A stretch of 35,536 nucleotides of DNA from a virus, in the IMG/VR virus record IMGVR_UViG_3300045974_000426, positions 1 to 35,536 of that record; one strand, given 5' to 3'. Shown piece after piece: positions 32,533 through 35,536 of the stretch. A program made the position numbers and the translations under genes. The stretch's first letter is position 1, and each line of letters opens with the position of its first letter. The notes beneath the pieces are model-generated. The model did no database searches and was not told the origin of the DNA. It saw nothing but the letters and a program-made list of their open reading frames with translations.

Positions 32533-32564
32533 GGGGTGGAGACCATGCAACTGGTCTCCACCCC
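32533..32564. terminator. Long perfect hairpin, 13-bp stem, in a 218-base gap
   Basis: GGGGTGGAGACCA and its exact complement are separated by TGCAAC. Neither side has a T-run, so it is not a classical terminator; it could be a factor-dependent one, an RNA-processing site or part of a small RNA. It lies in the 32404-32621 gap between two minus-strand genes, which otherwise shows no gene. Confidence 0.6.
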
Positions 32565-32621
32565 CGTGACCGAGGAGCGGTGGGCTGTTAGAAAGGTGTC
32601 AAAGACCAGCCTCGCTCAAAC

Positions 32622-32771
32622 TCAAGTCACGTTGTCTCCATAGATGGTCACAGCGAGGATGCCGAGGATGAGCCTCACGCACCACTTGGGCTCGCCGGTC
32701 TCATGCTCATCGTTGTAGATGAGTTCAAACGAGAGACCGAAGCCGGCAATCAACTCCAAGTCAAGGCTCAT
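32622..32771 (-). CDS. Hypothetical protein, 49 aa
   Basis: The start ATG 32771 lies within the end of the preceding gene, with AAGGTG upstream. The peptide begins MSLDLELIAGFGLSFELIYN and has a moderately hydrophobic C-terminal half (CVRLILGILAVTIYG) that might touch the membrane. It is supported by the chained-overlap pattern and fills the space before the hairpin; no family recognised. Confidence 0.58.
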   Translation of the reverse strand: MSLDLELIAGFGLSFELIYNDEHETGEPKWCVRLILGILAVTIYGDNVT

Positions 32772-33003
32772 TGTTCACCTTACTTGCAAGAAACTTGTTG
32801 GCATTTGCGAAGAACCAGATTCGGTCATTGATGATGTCATAGGACACGTAGCTTGAGACGACAATAGCCTTAGGCTCCTCGCGTATGACAACCTCAATAG
32901 TGTGTTTCAAAATGGTGTGCGATGGGTAGGTGCTTGTGCCCACAACCCGGGTAGGGACGAACTCCCCGGTTACAGTGCCTACGTTGACGGCTGTCTCAAT
33001 CAT
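32761..33003 (-). CDS. Hypothetical protein, 80 aa
   Basis: ATG 33003 (MIETAVNVGTVTGEFVPTRV) overlaps the end of the zinc-ribbon gene by eight bases; the open frame to 33042 is less likely. The composition is beta-rich (HTIEVVIREEPKAIVVSSYV). No family recognised. Confidence 0.66.
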   Translation of the reverse strand: MIETAVNVGTVTGEFVPTRVVGTSTYPSHTILKHTIEVVIREEPKAIVVSSYVSYDIINDRIWFFANANKFLASKVNNEP

Positions 33004-33184
33004 TGGGCGTCTCACTACGGTCAGGGTCCCGCGGCACCTCAAGGATGCGAGATACGTAGCAGTTAGGTGAGTAGCACGACATACAGGTAACTTGCGAGTT
33101 ACCCACTGCGGTTACCACCTCATTAGTTGACCCGCATGTCTCGCACAGCGTCTCGACAATCATGTTTAGCCTCGGGAGCGTCAT
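32996..33184 (-). CDS. Small zinc-ribbon-like protein, 62 aa
   Basis: Two CxxC pairs (C14-x-x-C17 and C34-x-x-C37, with C42 after) spaced by 16 residues give a zinc-ribbon pattern (LCETCGST, VTCMSCYSP). Such small proteins often bind nucleic acid or host transcription proteins. Starts by ATGA overlap with the preceding gene. Confidence 0.7.
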   Translation of the reverse strand: MTLPRLNMIVETLCETCGSTNEVVTAVGNSQVTCMSCYSPNCYVSRILEVPRDPDRSETPND

Positions 33185-33366
33185 GGCGTCTCACCACGGT
33201 TGGCAGCCTCATTAGCCTCAAGGAATACCTTGCGATATTGCTCAATGCTGCCCATGAAGGACTGGTGTTTGCCATTGCCGTAACCGGTCAGTGGCTGGGT
33301 GCTATTGAGGTGGGCGATGAAGCGGTCCCACATCTCAGTAGGTTGGAGTTGTTCGATGGTGCTCAT
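33181..33366 (-). CDS. Hypothetical protein, 61 aa
   Basis: Coupled by ATGA overlaps on both sides. The protein (MSTIEQLQPTEMWDRFIAHL) is helical with a central polar stretch and ends EANEAANRGETP. No family recognised. Confidence 0.66.
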   Translation of the reverse strand: MSTIEQLQPTEMWDRFIAHLNSTQPLTGYGNGKHQSFMGSIEQYRKVFLEANEAANRGETP

Positions 33367-33536
33367 GGTTGGTCCTCTACTTCGATGACAGGTAGGTGCC
33401 CAAACGCAGTCTCGAATGCAAAGGCCTCGTCATCTGTTTCATAGACCTTGTTGGTTCCGTCTGACATGGTCAAAGTCAGTTTGAAACGCTTCTCGTCGCC
33501 TTGTGATAGTTCAATCCGGTCGATGCTGGTGTTCAT
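33363..33536 (-). CDS. Hypothetical beta-rich protein, 57 aa
   Basis: ATG 33536 (MNTSIDRIELSQGDEKRFKL) is chosen because it forms an ATGA overlap with the preceding stop and has GAGGG upstream; a start at 33554 would lie inside that gene. The pattern of alternating residues (FKLTLTMSDGTNKVYETDD) suggests a small beta sheet. No family recognised. Confidence 0.66.
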   Translation of the reverse strand: MNTSIDRIELSQGDEKRFKLTLTMSDGTNKVYETDDEAFAFETAFGHLPVIEVEDQP

Positions 33537-33549
33537 TTCAATCCCTCTC
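33531..33549. repeat. 19-bp direct repeat, copy A (pairs with 33752-33770)
   Basis: The same 19 bases occur here and at 33752-33770, flanking the 74-aa gene. Each copy encodes the final REGLK of one protein, the ATGA stop/start overlap and the GAGGG ribosome-binding site of the next gene. Confidence 0.9.
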
Positions 33550-33757
33550 GGCACTTGTCAATCTCAGCAAACTCCTCATCGAAGAGACCGTCTGCTGCAT
33601 CTTGGGCAATCTGCTTGTCCCATTCGTCAGGCGTGATGACAGTCACTGGTCCTGGCTTCTGGTCCTCACGGACATACTCCACCTTCACAGCACGTACCTG
33701 CTCAAATGGGTTGCTGCTGTAGGAGGTGCTCTGCTTGTAGAGCTTATTGCGGTTCAT
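33533..33757 (-). CDS. Hypothetical protein, 74 aa, between direct repeats
   Basis: Starts by ATGA overlap with the GIY-YIG gene and ends by ATGA overlap with the next one. The protein (MNRNKLYKQSTSYSSNPFEQ) has a short basic start and an acidic helical C-half (DGLFDEEFAEIDKCREGLK). No family recognised. Its REGLK end is the same as that of the preceding protein because both lie in the 19-bp repeat. Confidence 0.68.
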   Translation of the reverse strand: MNRNKLYKQSTSYSSNPFEQVRAVKVEYVREDQKPGPVTVITPDEWDKQIAQDAADGLFDEEFAEIDKCREGLK

Positions 33758-33770
33758 TTCAATCCCTCTC
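33752..33770. repeat. 19-bp direct repeat, copy B
   Basis: Second copy of the junction sequence at 33531-33549, at the end of the GIY-YIG gene. The copies would permit loss or gain of the 74-aa gene by recombination. Confidence 0.9.
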
Positions 33771-34449
33771 TATGTAGGTAGTCCCGGTAGGGACGGTTCA
33801 GTGGGTGGTCCGTGGTGTACTCAGGGTGTGGGTAGCCCCAGGCTACACGTCTCTGGTGGTGCCGCTCGACCATCATCGCCGCCTGCTGCTCCCGGCCCTT
33901 GTGGGGCCTCCGCTCGCGATACAGAAGCAGCCAGTGCTCCTTGTTCGGGGGTGACGCCCGGGGCAGCTCCGGATGCGGATAACCGAGGCGCCGGCGCTCA
34001 TTTACGCGCTCCCCGGTGCGATAGAAGAGGCTCACTCCCTGCCCGATGGCTTTCCGGCGTTGCTCATCAACCTGCTTCAGCGCAGCCCGTCGGTTGGCAA
34101 CTGCGGTGGGGGTGTCCTTCGCCCCGAGCTGCCGACCTGGGTAGAGGCGACGGGTCAGTGGGTCATTCAACAGGTCCGGTAGCCACGCATCCACCAGCTG
34201 CAGCTCCTGCTCCTCGACCCGCTCTCGGTCCTCGCCGGTCATGAGGACGGTGAGCTCTGGCTCCAGTCCTTGGTCGAGGAGGTCCAGTATCCACTGGTTG
34301 AGCTTGGAGATGGGGAGGTCGTGCCGCTGTTTGAAGCGGGCACTGCAGATGTGGTCCCTCAGCTTCTTACGTGGCAGGACACCAGTACTACGAATGTACT
34401 GGATGACGTTGCTGCCTGGAGCGGAGAGACAATAGACTGAGTAGTTCAT
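33754..34449 (-). CDS. GIY-YIG nuclease-like protein with C-terminal repeat, 231 aa
   Basis: ATG 34449 (MNYSVYCLSAPGSNVIQYIR) overlaps the glycosyltransferase stop (ATGA); the seven residues upstream in the open frame are not used. SVYCLSAPGSNVIQYIRSTG followed by KKLRDHICSARF and a glutamate-containing helix (REREEQELQLVDAW-like region near 80-95) fits the GIY-YIG fold, with Y-to-R variation in the second motif. The C-terminal part carries two copies of a unit centred on GYPHPE (near 159 and 208), probably DNA-binding. It may be a homing endonuclease or a restriction-like defence or anti-competitor nuclease. Confidence 0.68.
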   Translation of the reverse strand: MNYSVYCLSAPGSNVIQYIRSTGVLPRKKLRDHICSARFKQRHDLPISKLNQWILDLLDQGLEPELTVLMTGEDRERVEEQELQLVDAWLPDLLNDPLTRRLYPGRQLGAKDTPTAVANRRAALKQVDEQRRKAIGQGVSLFYRTGERVNERRRLGYPHPELPRASPPNKEHWLLLYRERRPHKGREQQAAMMVERHHQRRVAWGYPHPEYTTDHPLNRPYRDYLHREGLK

Positions 34450-35303
34450 GGGGACCCTCTTGCGCGCCAATGCTCTTCACCCATTAACCTGTCCATAGCG
34501 CAGAGATGGTCTTCCTCTGCCTCCTTCATAAAGTCGTTGTAGGCTTGTGACCAATAATACTTTGCGTAGCCTGGCTTAGACGGATGTGGGCGTACCCACC
34601 GTGGGTAGAGGCGCATCATCTCAGCGTGACTGTCTATTTCAAGCTGGATATCATCGCCTTGATGGTCCTCATTAGACTTGTTTCCACCTGGGGCAAACAT
34701 AGGTGAGACCTGCATCTTGTATTGCTGTAGCTGTGCTGTCTTGAACCCAGATGAAAGTACCTGTAGACAGACACTTGCATCGGGACAACGGGGCGTATGC
34801 ATCCAGTTTATGTCAAGGTGCTTGAGGCGTGGCCCATCTACTGCCATAAACTGCACCGTCTGTGTATTGCGCCGGATGGGCCAGGAATTGAGTGCAGGAA
34901 TGCGCCAAGCTGGCGCAGGTTGAACGATGCCCATCTCAGGGTCATCGAGAGCGGTATGCAAGTCCCCAAGCATCTGCATCCATCCGGCTTCGTCAAGCGG
35001 TGCCGCTTTCACCTTCTGCTTTGCTTGTGGGTCATAGGTACGATACAGGAAACCATTGATATCATCATCGCAGTATGACCAACGTGTGTAGTTAAAGGCT
35101 TCCCAGAGATGCTGCATGACTTGACGATAACCTTTGATGTGATTAGGCAAGACATAGAGACCTACTGTTGGGTTGTGGCGCTTGTGTGCTTCCCACTCGT
35201 CTGCGTGGATAGCCAGCAGGACGTCTTTGTGACAGGCAACAGGGATATGTGCCAGTGTCTTCTGGCAATGCACACGGCGATATGTTGGGATAATGAGTTT
35301 CAC
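34446..35303 (-). CDS. GT-A glycosyltransferase, possibly DNA-base (TET-associated) type
   Basis: A GTG start overlaps the coiled-coil gene's stop (GTGA). The 285-aa protein begins MKLIIPTYRRVHCQKTLAHI, as nucleotide-sugar transferases of the GT-A fold do, and has a D79-D80-D81 metal-binding motif (WSYCDDDINGF) preceded by a GYRQVMQHLWEAF helix. This arrangement resembles the TET-associated glycosyltransferases (TAGT) that add sugars to modified bases in phage DNA; I recall that family but could not check it. No TET/JBP oxygenase was seen, so the substrate could be another modified base or a protein or lipid. ATGA-coupled to the GIY-YIG gene. Confidence 0.68.
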   Translation of the reverse strand: MKLIIPTYRRVHCQKTLAHIPVACHKDVLLAIHADEWEAHKRHNPTVGLYVLPNHIKGYRQVMQHLWEAFNYTRWSYCDDDINGFLYRTYDPQAKQKVKAAPLDEAGWMQMLGDLHTALDDPEMGIVQPAPAWRIPALNSWPIRRNTQTVQFMAVDGPRLKHLDINWMHTPRCPDASVCLQVLSSGFKTAQLQQYKMQVSPMFAPGGNKSNEDHQGDDIQLEIDSHAEMMRLYPRWVRPHPSKPGYAKYYWSQAYNDFMKEAEEDHLCAMDRLMGEEHWRARGSP

Positions 35304-35536
35304 CGTGCTGCCTTGGCTGCCTTCACTGCTGCCTTCAGCAGTGCCTCATTCGAGAGCACGTAGCGACCAGCTGCCAGCCTGTCATGGAGATAACTGGCCT
35401 CCAGCTCGAGCTCAGCTATCTGCTCGAGGACGGTGAGAAGACGCCGCTCCTGCTCAGCTATCTGCTCGAGGACGGTGAGAAGACGCCGCTCCTGCTCGGC
35501 GAAGTCCTTTCGTAGCTCTTCAACTTCTTGCTTGTA
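35300..35536 (-). CDS. Coiled-coil 14-residue-repeat protein (3' part, enters from the right edge)
   Basis: This is the same gene as 1-211, entered in frame two codons after its start (YKQEVEELRKDFA). This copy has two units of EQERRLLTVLEQIA and then a unique end: AELELEASYLHDRLAAGRYV, followed by an alanine/lysine-rich tail (LLKAAVKAAKAAR). The stop TGA overlaps the GTG start of the glycosyltransferase gene. The basic alanine-lysine tail could bind DNA. Confidence 0.75.
   Translation of the reverse strand, partial: YKQEVEELRKDFAEQERRLLTVLEQIAEQERRLLTVLEQIAELELEASYLHDRLAAGRYVLSNEALLKAAVKAAKAAR
35374..35536. repeat. Terminal overlap, right copy
   Basis: Matches bases 1-205 except for one missing 42-bp unit. 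See the left copy; the pair indicates a circular or circularly permuted genome. Confidence 0.9.
35411..35494. repeat. Two tandem 42-bp units
   Basis: Units at 35411-35452 and 35453-35494, identical to those at 38-163, where there are three. Confidence 0.95.

Noticed and set aside
1-35536. CRISPR arrays, tRNA genes, insertion sequences, integrase and attachment sites
   Set aside because: No regularly spaced repeats other than the 42-bp coding repeat, no cloverleaf-like sequence, and no transposase or recombinase motif seen.

Overview
The window looks like an essentially complete genome of a tailed double-stranded DNA phage with a podovirus (P22-type) virion. The first ~205 and last ~163 bases are the same sequence, differing by one 42-bp tandem-repeat unit, so the contig most likely closes into a circle of about 35.4 kb. 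A lipoprotein outer-membrane spanin paired with an inner-membrane spanin points to a Gram-negative host; the species cannot be read from the sequence. I see no integrase, no CI/Cro-like repressor and no tRNA gene.

Layout. The genome has two divergent arms starting from the gap at 2905-3026. The minus-strand arm runs leftward from 2904, passes through the contig join, and continues from 35536 down to 30879. It holds small, mostly unrecognised early-type genes, often joined by ATGA or TAATG overlaps. Recognisable members are a 411-aa protein with polymerase-like motifs (1669-2904), a GT-A glycosyltransferase of the kind linked to phage DNA modification (34446-35303), a GIY-YIG nuclease (33754-34449), a zinc-ribbon protein and a coiled-coil protein built of 14-residue repeats at the join. 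Several genes have their own sigma70-like promoters, and three promoters share a TTGTAACC-type site exactly 5 bases upstream of the -35 box.

The plus-strand arm (3027-30882) is the late arm. In order: three small genes, a T7 endonuclease I-type Holliday-junction resolvase, a ParB-DNA methyltransferase fusion, small and large terminase, portal, scaffold, P22-type coat protein, a small head protein, a split copy and an intact copy of a gp4-like tail adaptor, a gp10-like stabilisation protein, a cupin-like protein, three DNA-ejection proteins, a run of tail-fibre and receptor-binding genes (20417-29112), and a lysis cassette (holin-like, Rz-like, Rz1-like) interrupted by an opposite-strand GIY-YIG homing endonuclease. 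A small membrane-protein gene (20026-20334) lies antisense inside the late arm with its own promoter.

The most unusual features are: (1) a duplicated neck-adaptor gene whose first copy is interrupted at one loop by PKD, SPRY and PKD-like domains and divided into two polypeptides by one in-frame stop codon; (2) a small protein with the spacing of single-subunit polymerase motifs in a genome with no other recognisable replication enzyme; (3) a set of early promoters with a shared palindrome; and (4) an 8-base CATAAATA motif found in gene junctions. All product names come from reading protein motifs by eye; no database search was run.
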